Assembly (NCBI RefSeq): GCF_964204645.1
Contig: NC_134029.1
Span: 21,160,450 to 21,224,449 of the forward strand
Source: Tubulanus polymorphus
Lineage: Eukaryota; Nemertea; Palaeonemertea; Tubulaniformes; Tubulanidae
Reading direction: 5' to 3'
Length of the DNA stretch: 64,000 nt
Shown here: positions 11,836 through 23,021 of the stretch, one piece after another
Numbering within the stretch: position 1 is the first letter of the stretch
Layout of the letters: every line of letters begins with the position of its first letter
Notes under the pieces: generated by a model
What the model saw: only the letters and a program-made list of their open reading frames with translations
Told to the model about the DNA's origin: nothing
Database searches by the model: none
Position numbers and translations under genes: made by a program

Positions 11836-13792
11836 GATGAACAGACGATGAAGTTTTCACGTTTCTTTATCCTGAAAATATCCTTATCTATAGCCTACAT
11901 ATATAAAGAAATCAACAGCGCAGACCGAGTCTGCTATATAGGGATTGCAATGACAAGAGTTTATTAGTGCTATTACCATAAGAGTAAGTCTATTTGGAAG
12001 TTGGGTTTTTCGGGCATATTATGTAGATTTAGGGTATCAATCACTGAATCAGTCAGTGGACAGTGCCACCATAGCATTGGTCAGAAGGGTCCTGTCTTCA
12101 TGGCTTATTAGTGAATTGAGTTTTGGACTCATTGGAGAGATCACTGAGAGCGCTTTGGTTCGAATCCTGGTGAAGTCATCTTATTGATAATCAAGACATA
12201 GGCAACATATCTGTACTAGGAAAGAGAACATTTCCCCAAGAACCTTGCCCTTGGGTACAACTAGGAGTGACATCCTAGATCAATGTGGATACAAAAACCA
12301 CTTCCAGAACTGCTAGCTAGGCTGGGTGAAGAGAACATCAACAACATACACAGCTGGCAAAATACCTGCTAGGGTAACAATTTCAGGGGTTAAATAGCCT
12401 ACCAGTGGTGAAAATGACATCCCAGTTGACACTAGTTTAGTAGACAAAACTTACTACGTGAGACCAAGTGTAGTGCAAGTAGGCCTAAAGCAAAAGTACA
12501 TCAAAAATTAAAAATTTAATTTCTTTCTGTAAAAAAAATAAAAAAAATATGCTGGCACTTGCACAGCAGGGTACTTACAATGATTTCTAAAACGATAGAT
12601 GATATCCCAATAACAGGCACGAACTGATTCATCTAAATGGACATAAAATACATAATTTATGAAGTTCAATTCATGTAGTTAAAACAAAAAGCAGCTCTAG
12701 CTGTCAAATTTTTTCATCATCGAATCCGCCATATTTAAACAACAGGTTGCTGGGGATCCCGGGTATTTGCATATAGTAAATAGGAGGATTCCGAAATTAA
12801 GTTCAAATTTAGCATAATCGCGATATTATTACCTTGTATCAGATTTTCATAGGAATAAGAATACAATTTTTGTGTAAACAAGTGTTTTTTTGATACAGAA
12901 GCGTACAGATTAATGGAAAATTCGGTATATAAAAAATGTTTTTTTTTTGGGATTCGAACATCATCGAGACATGCTCTGGCACGCACCTGCCAAACAATTC
13001 AAATATTTTTATTATGCTTGAATACAAATTAGGCTAATCACAAAATGAAAATGATGCAATTGATATACTTATTTAATCCATAAGCTAACCCATTTCGATT
13101 AACTCGTTTCCTTACTGAAATTCTTACAAAAATGTATTAGGCCCACGATTGAAATATGTTTTTAGGCGACATGCTACCACTTCCGGGTCGCAATAAAATG
13201 CAGAGAAATGACGGGAATTATCTATTCGTAAAGCATCTTCTTAGGTTTTGATTGTCCGAAATAAGAAAAAGGAAGTATCTACTGGTGGACGTAAATCTAG
13301 AATGTAAAAGGTTCGTTTCTTAAAGGGTCGTTTTTATGTTTGAATTCTCCATTTGATAGACTTTCGCGGTCCAGACAAAATTCAATTCAATTCAATACGC
13401 CTCTAGATTGCGACAGTGAGTCAGTGACAGCACATCACTCGATACAGAGTCAAAGACTGCCTGACAGTGACAGGGTAGGACTAGGATTCACCCAGTCCTG
13501 GAAGTTGTATCCACAGTCAGAGTCGCTCTACAATCCTAGTGTCACAAACTGTGGCAACATCCGATACTAAGCCTAAGAAGGTGAAGGTGTGAGTCACTAT
13601 ATTTTTATCACATTCACGGTGGTGGAAGAAAGGGCTTTGATGTACAGATATGCAGGTTACGGGTTACATATTAAGTATCCATTTCAACTGCCATGGTTGT
13701 GAAAACTGTCAGTCAGTCTGATGTTGCTTTAACTTGAAAAGAAATTGATAATTTTGTGTATTTTCTTTAATCATGTAGGTTGACTGCTGTCA
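11836..13792. other. Intergenic region between VWA3 and JTB
   Basis: VWA3 reads left and JTB reads right, so both promoters lie here. I see no family-matching exon. The open frames at 12735-12986 (minus) and 13340-13570 (plus) lack recognisable motifs. A SINE-like stretch is listed separately. Confidence 0.55.
12040..12420 (+). mobile_element. tRNA-derived SINE-like element
   Basis: The stretch holds a perfect RNA polymerase III B-box, GGTTCGAATCC, at about 12158-12168. It is preceded by a head of tRNA-like length with several complementary segments and followed by a unique body. No clear target duplication was found, so the boundaries are estimates. It could also be a decayed tRNA-like pseudogene. 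Confidence 0.45.
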
Positions 13793-15114
13793 ATGGTGTT
13801 TTCTGAATCTTCTCGTGCTACAAAAGTAGGACATACTTTAAGAATAATTGCCAAAATGATTGAGTGGTGTACGAAAAAACGAATGATTGCAGGCATCGTA
13901 TTATTAGTAATGTAAGTATTGAGAACAGATCTAGTGACATCTCGTCCAACGAATATTTTTATGAAGAAAGCCAATGATCTCAAGGACAGATTCTGACAGG
14001 AGCACGGGGAGAGCATGCTCCTGTCATAATTTTCCGATGTCCTTTTGGAAAATGCCAAATAGGTAATTTTCTTTTCCGCCATTGATGGAAGCATCTCTCC
14101 TCTGTTCAAGACTTGGGCCTATGCGCTTAATATTCTCTTTGATCTCACTCACATGTGTTGTAATTTCTCGATATCTCCAGATCCCCATTTTGCTGGTTAC
14201 TGCCCTTTTTAACGGTAGCCTTTGTCCTTTGCAGTCCTTCCGCATTATCTACATTTTAATATATGCACTTTACATAAGATAAGAAAATTTAAGAATTCGT
14301 GGTTTGCGAAAATATCCGATCATGAAACTATACCACAGACAGGTTACTGACTACCACTAGATCTAAAAGATAACCCAAATCATGAAAAAAAATATTGGAA
14401 ATTGTCAATTCATATTCATTGTGTTGTTTTATATGATAGAGTGTCGGTGCTTGTGTTGGTCATTGAAAGCAGTTTGTACATACGCATGAACATCAAAGAT
14501 GTTACAAAGTTACCAAAGGATAAAAACAATAAGAATTCGTCTAATGATTACTGCTGGTTACATGAACAAACTCAAGTATTAACGAATCAATGTGCTCCCT
14601 GTACAAAACTCGAAATGGTAGGTGATAGCTGCTGCATCCAGAAAATCCCTTAATTCAATGAGATGTATATCGCGTAAACGCAATTATTTGAAATTCTTTT
14701 TTAGAAAATGAATATGGAGCCTTGCAAAGAAACCGGATACAAAGTACCCGTGATTTGTGAAAAAACTGGAAAAGTTTTCAGAAGGTAAAAAAATCTGTAA
14801 CTTCATCCACCACACCCGAAAATGGTCTAGAGTGAGAGAGTCCGAAATGTTGCGTCTTTTGATTATGAGTTTTGATAAATGATCTTTACCAGTAATCTAT
14901 TTATCGGTGATCGGCGTCTAATATTTTTCTATTTCGTTTACACAGTTGCCAAAAACCAAGAGATGCCAAGAAAGAAGAAATGTATTTTTGGATATTTGAA
15001 GCCTCGACGTTTGTGATAGGCATTGTTTCGTATTGTGTGGTTAGAGTTCGACAACGCAAACTGGACAAACAACTTCTCGATAGAATTAACAAACAAATCT
15101 CATCCGGCATTTGA
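13793..15114 (+). CDS. JTB: Jumping translocation breakpoint protein (JTB)
   Basis: Four exons (13793-13911, 14440-14617, 14705-14784, 14946-15114) join in phase to 546 nt, 181 aa. The second ATG at 13856 would give 160 aa and puts a basic stretch directly before a hydrophobic run (IVLLVIVSVLVLVI) that acts as signal peptide or anchor; it is the likelier start. The lumenal part has paired cysteines (CAPC, and Cys at the PCKETGY, VICEK and SCQKP segments). A transmembrane helix follows EEMYFWIFEAS, then a basic tail RVRQRKLDKQLLDRINKQI. This closely mirrors JTB from other animals, a small type I membrane protein linked to cytokinesis and mitochondrial function. An AATAAA signal lies at 15193-15198. 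Confidence 0.9.
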
Positions 15115-15192
15115 GCTGTTTTTCTGATACTGTGAATATTACAATACCTACTAGTCAAATTAGTTGTATATACTTGTAAATATATTTATTGC

Positions 15193-15198
15193 AATAAA
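15193..15198 (+). terminator. Polyadenylation signal of JTB
   Basis: An AATAAA hexamer lies 79 bp after the JTB stop codon. It is followed immediately by the 78-bp tandem duplication, whose two copies each contain an AAATAAACTC string that could serve as an alternative signal. Confidence 0.7.
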
Positions 15199-15207
15199 GT
15201 TGACCAT

Positions 15208-15363
15208 ATGACATCTTATTTTCTAAAATAAACTCTTGTCACTAATTTGTATCGTTAGGTGCTGTGTTCTGTATAGGTAAAAAGCATGACATCTTATTTT
15301 CTAAAATAAACTCTTGTCACTAATTTGTATCGTTAGGTGCTGTGTTCTGTATAGGTAAAAAGC
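15208..15363. repeat. Exact 78-bp tandem duplication
   Basis: Two apparently identical copies lie at 15208-15285 and 15286-15363, starting ATGACATCTTATTTTC and ending GTAAAAAGC. They sit just after the JTB polyadenylation signal. The lack of divergence suggests a recent event or an assembly duplication. Confidence 0.95.
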
Positions 15364-15623
15364 AAGGCTCATAGAAGCTCTGGTTTTCGTGGTATTGATT
15401 ATTCTTTGTCATAAAATTTGCATCCTATTCTAAAGCAAGCTTTAATTCGTTAGATTTGATGAACTTTTAATATTGTAACTAAGTTGATAAGTGAATAACA
15501 TAATATTGGATTGTATTGATAGCCGGATATTTTCTCTATCAACATTCTCCTTTATTTGACCGACAACCATTGAATTCAATTAAGATTTATTGATCCCAAC
15601 AATAATAAAGAAGTGAACAAATA
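15364..15623. promoter_or_regulatory. JTB to ANAPC15 intergenic region, presumed ANAPC15 promoter
   Basis: This short AT-rich stretch separates two plus-strand genes. No TATA box is evident near 15590. The assignment rests on position only. Confidence 0.35.
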
Positions 15624-16269
15624 ATGTCAGTACCGTTATTTCCCTCTCTGTTACCCCGTATTGACGATCCTGTGTGGTTTAATGTCGACAAGGCTTATGA
15701 TGATGATTCAGATCTGAACACACTTGAAACCGAACACAGAAAAATGGTTTGTTTTCCTTTTTTTATTTTTAATAACTCACTTGTTTTATCCCGATTCCCG
15801 GCTTCTTTGGGCCCTTGTCCCACATTCAATTGTCAGGCCTTCTTACTTGAATGTTTATTTTTCAGTTACAAAGCATAGCAGAAAAAGACAATGATATTAC
15901 GCCCATCGGGAAAACTGCTTCAGAGGTACAGCTCTTCATTTGTATGGTCTCAAAGCATCGGTTTAACGAAAGGCCATCGAATGGATTGATATTTCTTGTT
16001 ATTTCAGCATTTCGACGATGAAGAAGATGATGAGGAAGAAGATGACGGCGATGATGATGAAAGTGATACGAATGATGACGATGATGAATTAGATACCGAT
16101 ATGATATACGATCGTGATTCACCGGACGATGTAAGTGTTGTTTCCTCCTCTGGCGAGTGTTAATTTCCCATCTTAACAAGCTGACAATTTTACATTCTAT
16201 TGTATTCATTAGGCTGATATGGATGTAAATGATACGACTGGGGGTGATTCCCCACCGTGGGGACTGTGA
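15624..16269 (+). CDS. ANAPC15: Anaphase-promoting complex subunit 15
   Basis: Four exons (15624-15746, 15866-15925, 16008-16130, 16213-16269) join to 363 nt, 120 aa, almost the length of human APC15 (121 aa). The N-terminus MSVPLFPSLLPRIDDPVWFN and the central LQSIAEKDNDITPIGK match the family strongly. The second half is a long Asp/Glu tract followed by SPDD and a short end PPWGL. APC15 binds the anaphase-promoting complex in the nucleus and promotes turnover of the mitotic checkpoint complex, allowing release from the spindle checkpoint. The gene lies 510 bp downstream of JTB on the same strand and converges on MED16. An AATAAA lies at 16471-16476. Confidence 0.95.
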
Positions 16270-16470
16270 ATTCTAGGTTGCCGGATTAAAATGGAACTCG
16301 TGAATTACTATCGCTGGCAAGGACGTTAAGAAATCTCTCCTTGAACATAGCCTTTCATCGGTAGAGCAACTATCAATATCGAGCACTACGAGAAGATGGA
16401 ACTAGAGTGACCCGATGTAGATGCTTTGTAAACGTGAAGACTGTTCAGAAATTTGGTTTTAAAGTTATTT

Positions 16471-16476
16471 AATAAA
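16471..16476 (+). terminator. Polyadenylation signal of ANAPC15
   Basis: An AATAAA hexamer, part of AATAAAATAATAAAG, lies about 200 bp after the ANAPC15 stop. Confidence 0.7.
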
Positions 16477-16715
16477 ATAATAAAGCATTTATTTATGATT
16501 TTGATAATAAAACTCTTCTTTGTATGCGCTTTTTGGGATACCCACTTCATTCCTCAGAAAAAGAATAGTCAACCTTGCCTTCAAGTAAAGAATCAACAAA
16601 ATACAGTAAACCTTGCCTAATTTGGACGTACAACTCGAGACTGGCAATATTGATCCGAGGCAAGCTAAGGGATCATTCACGATTGGTAGAACACTATATC
16701 CGTGTTGACGCGATG

Positions 16716-16856
16716 AGGAGAGAATCCCACAATGATAATAATAAGTCCGAAAATGAAACTTCGAGATAGTAGTTTATTTCAACGTTTCGAATTTATCCTA
16801 ATAGTCATCTTCAGGAATAATGATTATTTTTTATTATCATTGTGGGATTCTCTCCT
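16716..16856. repeat. Hairpin element with 26-nt perfect inverted arms
   Basis: The left arm begins AGGAGAGAATCCCACAATGA at 16716 and the right arm ends with its exact complement at 16856. The loop, read on the minus strand, contains TCCTGAAGATGAC followed by TTCGAAACGTTGAAATAAA. This resembles the tail of Penelope-like elements, where CTGA..GAAAC forms part of hammerhead-type motifs. The resemblance is from memory and the ribozyme core is not complete. Confidence 0.6.
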
Positions 16857-16857
16857 T

Positions 16858-16979
16858 AAGGGATCATTCATTTATTACGTACGCATATCGGCCATTTTCT
16901 TCATATTCATTAAGCATTACAGTACGCAATTGCATTGACCCCTCCCCTAATGCGTACATAATAAATGAATGACCCCTAA
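16858..16979. mobile_element. MITE with GGGTCATTCATTTATTA ends
   Basis: Inverted arms of about 27 bp: the left reads AAGGGATCATTCATTTATTA from 16858 and the right reversed reads AGGGGTCATTCATTTATTA to 16979. Both arms continue into TACGCAT. The element is about 122 bp and non-coding, nested in the pogo-like copy 2 directly beside the hairpin element. Confidence 0.8.
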
Positions 16980-17275
16980 ATATGAGTAAAGGATAGGAAA
17001 ATATGTAAGGAAGTAGAAAAATTATTTCAATTTTTATGAGTTGGTCGACAGTCTGAGGTAGCTATGTCCGAATAAGGCGAGGTTTACTGGATATTAGGAA
17101 GCCGGAAATTATTTTTTGTACCGAGTTCTTTAGCCATCCGAGTAAGTTGTATAATAACTCGAAAGTTGACCAAGAAAATAGGTAATATTTTGCTATTATT
17201 TATTGTGAGCACATATTTATTGTGTTTTACACAATACATTTACATACAAAGAATACAAAAATAATTGGATAAGTT

Positions 17276-20200
17276 TTAATTATTAACGACAAGTTTCCAC
17301 TGTCCACCGCACATACAAAATCTCGCCCATCTTTGATCCCACGCTTTCAGATCGGGCGATTTCACCTGCGCGCGAATCAGCGAAATATTTCCGCACCGCG
17401 AACACTGTTTCAAACGTTCCGGGGGCGACACTCCGAGTCCGATCTGTCGTATCGAATCGCGTTTACCGACCGCCGGACTCTGACCGTCCAATACGAGGCT
17501 CGCCGATACCGGTTTAGTCATGTGATCGGGTAAATCTCCGTAGACGAATTTCACCGGCTGCTGCGCGCTAATCGTGTTTAAATGCTTTCCGTCTTGTATC
17601 ATAATCTGTTCGAGATTCGGCACCGATATTTGACTGTGCAGCAGGCAACATTCGTCGACCAACGCGTCGTCGAAATCCGAATTTCCTTCTTTCGCCGACA
17701 CCCAAACTTTAGTCAGCAATTTGAACATCGTCGACAGACAGTCGACGCTGGATGAAGTACTGAATACCGGAAGACAACTGCTGTTCACTAATCCCCACAT
17801 TCTGATGATTATCAGCAATTCGCGCAGCGTCACGAGATACGACGAGTCGTGAATGATACTCGAACCGGGGAAATTCGCGTAGTTCTGATACACGGGTATC
17901 GACGCTAGCAGATACAGCGTGAAATCAGCTACCCACTGTATCAGCTGCTGTAAAGATTGTAACGTTCCTGCGAAAAGATTTATACAAATTTTCTTTCATT
18001 CACAATCACGTATAATATTGATAAACAAACATGTGGTCAATAGCATATCCAAATTCCCTGAGTTTTCCAAGTCAGTAGCTACCCTGTAAGGGAAGTTTAA
18101 CTCACCTGGTCCAACAATGAATTCTTTAGTCTCGAGAGTCATCAACATCTGATCTAAATCGGGTTCTTGGCTTTTGCTACATAAAACGTACAGTTTCTCA
18201 CAAGGGCTCTACAAGAAATGAGTTAGAAATCAAGCATATTTCAGCAAGAGAAGAACCTGACACTGTCAAGAATCTTTCAGTGGATTCAATATACCTTGTC
18301 TTGCGTCACAAGCTGTTTAGGTCTGATGATATTTTTGAAAGTCGTAGCAACGGATGTTAATAGTAAACTGCTCAGACAATCGGAAACCTTCTGTTGACTT
18401 CCCGTCGAATATCGATATAACGAAGCTTTCAGAGCCATGAATCTGGTGAATAAAGATTCCTGCACCGATTGCGGCTGTTTCTTGAAGTTTTCGATCAAAC
18501 GCTGCAGACTTGGTTCAACTGCGCCTAGAAATTATCAATAATTCATGACAGTTGAGATTTACAACCTTAGAAATGACCTGGGGAGAGTTATTCCTTATAA
18601 CATATTACATCTAACATTTATAACATTCACTGCCAGCTTGATACGTTGCTGCCTAGAATTACCAATTGTGAATATACTTGTAAGTTGGCACTGAAGCTGT
18701 TACATAGTTAGACCAATTAGCATTGAGAATGAAGCTGATTTTGTTCATATTGCCAGCCAATCAGGAACTGTGTCATTCCTGTGTGCCAGAGAGCAAATAT
18801 CAAATAGGGAATAAGAAGGATCAGCTACATATATATTTGTAGTGTCACTAGTGACAGAATTAGAAGTATGAGTATACTCATAGCCGGAAGCAAATGTGTT
18901 AAGACCATCCTAGTTCTAAAGCCAATCTGACAACTCAAGACCAGTTTAAGATTTAGAACCACTACTGACCTGGTTTCATCAGCAGTAGAATATCCCAGTA
19001 ATCGAATCCAGTTATGATACAATACTCGAGCAATGAGATGATGTATAAATACGACACTTGTAAAGCAGGATCTCTGAGACTGATCGGTCTGAAAATGCTG
19101 ATCGAACCATACGAATCTAACGTTACGATACCGCACCCGGTGTACGTTTGATGTACCGTGCTGATCGACGGCAGAACTTTCTGTTTTTTAGTCTCGCTCT
19201 TTACGCTGACCATCACATTTTCGAACGCGTAATTATTCATGAACTGAAACGACGACTTGCCGATCAGTTTCACCGTGCGGTCTTTAAACGCGACGGCGAT
19301 ATACTGCAACGCATTCAGCGTCGGATCCATCGAACTTTGAGGAACAATCGGGAAATTAGGCATCGCTAAATCAACCGTTTCGCTATTGTAAGTCAGCGTC
19401 AATTTATGCATCCATTTTTTCGTCGAGTATTTCTTCTCAGAGTTCATGTTCGCGGCGTTTCCCGAACTGAACATTTTATGTAAACCGGTTGTGCATTCGA
19501 GTAATTTCCACAATTCTAAATACGTCGTCGAGCCGTTCCAGCAACTGACGACGGCTGTGTCGATAACGCTGCTCGATAGGAATTTTATATGCGTGACTTT
19601 CGAGACTTTCGAGTCAGACATCTTCGCGCCGGAGTCCTGCGCGCTGCGGCAGAAGAAACTCGCGTGCGATCGACAAGTGACGGTGATCGAACTGTTTTCG
19701 AATTTCAGCAGGATTCGATAAAACTGAACGGCCGACATGACGATACCATCGGTGGTCGCGACGTAAATACTGCCGTCATCGCTGAATCCGATATCGGCGT
19801 TCGCGGTCTGACAACGTACTTTATTCAAATGTTCCGTTTTAGTGATAACTTCGCGACTGCCGTTTATGTAACCAACAGAAACCTGGAAGATATTCACCAG
19901 ACAGAAACTCAGATTTATGCAGAATTATTATTGAAAGATTTAGGCAAAATTATTATCGAAAGATTTTTTAGGCAAAATTTTGATTGAAAGATTTGAGCAA
20001 AATTAGTATTGAAAGGTTTAGGTTATTGAAATCATTATTAAAGATTTAGACAAAATTATTATTGGAAGATTTAGGCAAAATTATAATTGAAATATTCAGG
20101 CAAAATTATTATTGAAAGATTTAGACAAAATCATTACTGAAATATCTAGGCAAAATTATTACTGAAAGATTTAGGCAAAATTATTATTGAAAGATTAAGG

Positions 20201-21365
20201 CAAAATTATTATCGAAATATTTAGGCAAAATCATTATCGAAATATTTAGGCAAAATTAGTATTGAAATATTTAGGCAAAATTAGTATTAAAAGATTTAGG
20301 CAAAACTAATATTGTAAGATCTGATTAATGTTAAACGTACCAAGCCTGTAGCGGTAACAGCAATCCAGCCTTCTGCTGCTCCTCCACCAAACTGACTTAC
20401 AGATGGTGCAAATTTAACTCTAGTATACTTCTCAGTATAAAACAAGCTGTCCCTTTTGTCGGCCAAAAATTGATGCTGAAATTGAAATAAAATTTAAGAC
20501 CGAACTATTATCAATAACGATCCATTAAGGATAATAGATGGGTCATAGTTTCATGAATTTAATTTAAACATAATCTTTTTTTCGTCATACCTGTACTCCA
20601 GTGTGTAACCAAGCAATTGCTAAAAACTCTTCTCCCTTCAAACTAGCAGAACTCTCCATACACCAATCATTCAATAAGAAATCCTATGAATCATACAAAA
20701 AAGAGGACGTATTTTTATTCTCTAGGGGTCATTGAAAGTCAGATTAGGCCTTTTTTCTTGATAACTAGGATGAAAGATTTTTTACCGCCACAATTTCAGG
20801 CGAAGGAAAAAAATTCAAGATTTTTTTTCTTTCATCAATTCAAAAATTTCCATCAGCAGAGCTGTAATCAAAGTTACTAATAGATGCCTTATGTCAATGG
20901 TCCAAATACTATTAGGCCTATCGGTACATTGCCTACCTTCATGATCCAAACTTGCACGGTGCCTTGTCCACCGGCGACTAATAAGCGAGTTCCAGAAGGA
21001 TCCCATTGTAAGCAATCAATCGTATCGTCGCTATTCGTCACAAGGAATACATCCCATGGTTTGTCGAGATCGCAAACATACAGGTAGAACTGAACCTCAT
21101 AACTGCCTTTCTTCTTGCTGGAAAGAAAAGACTAGAGGTTATATGTTGATATGACAAAGCTTTATGATTCAGTCTACTCAAACTCATAAATCAAATTCAT
21201 TTACCCAATTCCTCCAGATTTCTGTTTGATGACTGCCGACCCCAAAATCTGCATTGAGCAAAACGCAACAACGTTACGGCAAGATATACTCATCGCAGTA
21301 CATTCATCTGTCATCCAATCTCGTTTATCTAAACCTTCTTTACTAACTGTGTATAACAAATCCAT
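17276..21365 (-). CDS. MED16: Mediator complex subunit 16
   Basis: Eight exons (21205-21365, 20937-21117, 20591-20683, 20341-20475, 18970-19882, 18295-18524, 18106-18208, 17276-17967) join to 2,508 nt, 835 aa; human MED16 is 877 aa. Landmarks match the family: SCRNVVAF near the start, CLQWDPSGTRLLVAGGQGTV in the WD-repeat propeller, VKFAPSVSQFGG, LLEYCIITGFDYWDILL, ELLIIIRMWGL, ALVDECCLL. At the end there is a four-cysteine, zinc-ribbon-like pair CSRCG..CMCGG. MED16 is a tail-module subunit of nuclear Mediator that transmits activator signals to RNA polymerase II. The gene is head-to-head with POLR3G, 438 bp apart. TTTATT strings at about 17197 and 17214 are complements of AATAAA signals for this gene. 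Confidence 0.97.
19917..20330. repeat. MED16: Minisatellite of about 25 bp units filling a MED16 intron
   Basis: About fifteen imperfect copies of a unit like TTATTATTGAAAGATTTAGG followed by CAAAA fill nearly all of the 458-bp intron between exons 4 and 5 (19883-20340). Copies vary by single substitutions (GAAATATTTAGG, AGACAAAA). Copy number is likely to vary between individuals. Confidence 0.93.
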
Positions 21366-21803
21366 TTTAATACCGGATAAATAATGAAAATTGAAAAAAA
21401 TAAATCAACCGGAAATTCTCCACAGATACTTCATTTACAAGTTTGGCTCCGACTTCAATTAGGATGGCTCCGAGATTACGAAAATCAAGAAATGCCGATA
21501 TTCTCAAGGTCGTAGGCACTGTACGTTTTATTTTGTTTCATTTTTGAAGAAATTGACATGTTCTATCCAAGTAAGTTTGCCAAAACGCATTTAAAGAATT
21601 CACCTCAGTAGAAATATTGCCCGCGGATCTGCTTGTATATATTTCATGACTTAATAGTAATTGATTAATAGAAGAGTAATCAATTTTGACTTACCATTAA
21701 AATCCCGTACCGGAGCCAGTTTGTTATAATAATGTTAAACTTCTCGTTTTAGAATAATATCCTAAGGTCCTATAGGATATAAGAGAGAGAGGATATATAG
21801 TAA
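21366..21803. promoter_or_regulatory. Shared divergent promoter region, MED16 and POLR3G
   Basis: MED16 starts at 21365 (minus) and POLR3G at 21804 (plus), 438 bp apart. No TATA box stands out near either start. The arrangement suggests a bidirectional promoter for two transcription-machinery genes; this is inferred from position. Confidence 0.5.
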
Positions 21804-23021
21804 ATGGCCGGTCGTGGAGGAAGAGGGAGAGGTCGCTCATCCCTGTCATTCAATATTGAATCTCTTGGATTTGGTAGAGGGGAAGCATTGCCAGTGACAA
21901 CATTACAGCCTCCACCACTTTATCCAGTAAGTAAAAAAGTAGATTTTGGTCTCCTGGGCCTGCCCTGCTAAATTGTCAGTAAAACTTCTATCATATTATT
22001 CATTGCATTTTTATAATGCCTCTTTGTATTGTAGCCGACAGAATTCAAACCCGTTCCACTGACTGAGAGCGAAGAGAATGCGTACCTTCTGGCGTTAAAG
22101 CAAGAATTCCGCGGTGGAATAAGAGAGTCGCCGTTCTTTATTAAACCTCTTGAAAAGAAGAAAGACATAATTCGTTACACCGATAAATATCAACAAAACT
22201 CGGACAATACGATTAATTGGAAACCTGGTAAATTGACTGACGGAAAAAAGCCCAACGCGTATGATGCAGGGAAACAGGGAAATGTAGAAACAGGATGGAA
22301 TCAAACATGATTGATCTTTGAAGCTTTGTTACCTGAAATCATGTTTCTCGTTTTTTTTTGTAAATGGGCACAACTCGGGAAAATGCTCAGAATCATATTT
22401 CTCTCAGTTTCCATGTTTCCATGTATGCTGTGCGTGGGGCGAAACCTCTCTTCAAGGAACGTGACTGTGTCATATTTCTTTTTTTAATTCCAGATTGGAG
22501 ATTTTTTCCGCCAGAACTAAAGATTCAAACTCGTAAAGCGGCGAAAATAAAGGCCACGTTTAAACCGAAAATTCCTCAAAGAAATCTTGCAGTGGACGAG
22601 TCCTTAGTTAAAACGTTGGAGGTAATTGTATGAAAAATTGCGAAATGTCTCTTAATGTACCCGTCATTTCTGAATTAACCGGTAATCTTTCTATGTAGGA
22701 ACTTGAGCAAAAAGAAGTAGAAGGTGCCGACGAAGAAGAGGAGACGGAGAAGGCAAAAGAAGAGGAAAATGAAGATGAAGTAGAGGATGAAGAATATTTT
22801 GAAGAAGATGATTTAGAGGAAGTGAGTGAAAAAGAAAATCGTGAAATCTTTTTATGGCACAATTTTTAGTAAATATCCAAATAAAAGCGATACATTTACC
22901 GTATTTTCCATTATTGTTCTATTTGCAGGAAACTGACTACAATTTGAATTATTTCGATAATGGTGAGAATTATGGTATGGATGATGAAGATGATGGTTTA
23001 GATGAGGGTGCTATCTATTGA
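21804..23021 (+). CDS. POLR3G: RNA polymerase III subunit RPC7 (POLR3G/POLR3GL)
   Basis: Five exons (21804-21926, 22035-22227, 22494-22621, 22699-22821, 22929-23021) join to 660 nt, 219 aa; human POLR3G is about 223 aa. The start MAGRGGRGRGRSSLSFNIES, then LQPPPLYP, FKPVPLTE, YLLALKQEFR, and DWRFFPPEL match the RPC7 family. The second half is a long acidic tract, with the conserved DYNLNYFDNGE near the end. RPC7 belongs to the RPC3-RPC6-RPC7 heterotrimer that helps RNA polymerase III initiate on tRNA and 5S genes. An AATAAA lies at 23115-23120. One locus only is seen, so the vertebrate G/GL split does not apply here. Confidence 0.95.

Larger units (their letters stand above)
16604..17089. mobile_element. 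MITE copy 2, pogo/Tigger-like, with nested insertions
   Basis: The left end is CAGTAAACCTTGCCTAATTT. The right end reversed is CAGTAAACCTCGCCTTATTC. Interior sequence at 16980-17060, reversed, matches the interior of copy 1 (CTTCCTTACATATTTTCCTAT versus CTTCCTAACTTATTTTCCTAT, roughly). So the two are the same family in opposite orientation. Two other inverted-repeat elements are inserted inside. A clean TA duplication is not seen on the right. Confidence 0.7.

Noticed and set aside
12735-13027. Overlapping minus-strand open frames
   Set aside because: Low-complexity AT-rich sequence in two overlapping frames; no family signal.
15862-16209. Minus-strand His-rich open frame
   Set aside because: It is the antisense shadow of the Asp/Glu tract of ANAPC15.
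18962-19987. Long plus-strand open frames at 19446-19721 and 19589-19987
   Set aside because: They are antisense to the large MED16 exon, which has clear family identity and phase-consistent junctions.
22608-22862. Minus-strand Ser-rich open frame
   Set aside because: It is the antisense shadow of the acidic GAA/GAG-rich tail of POLR3G.
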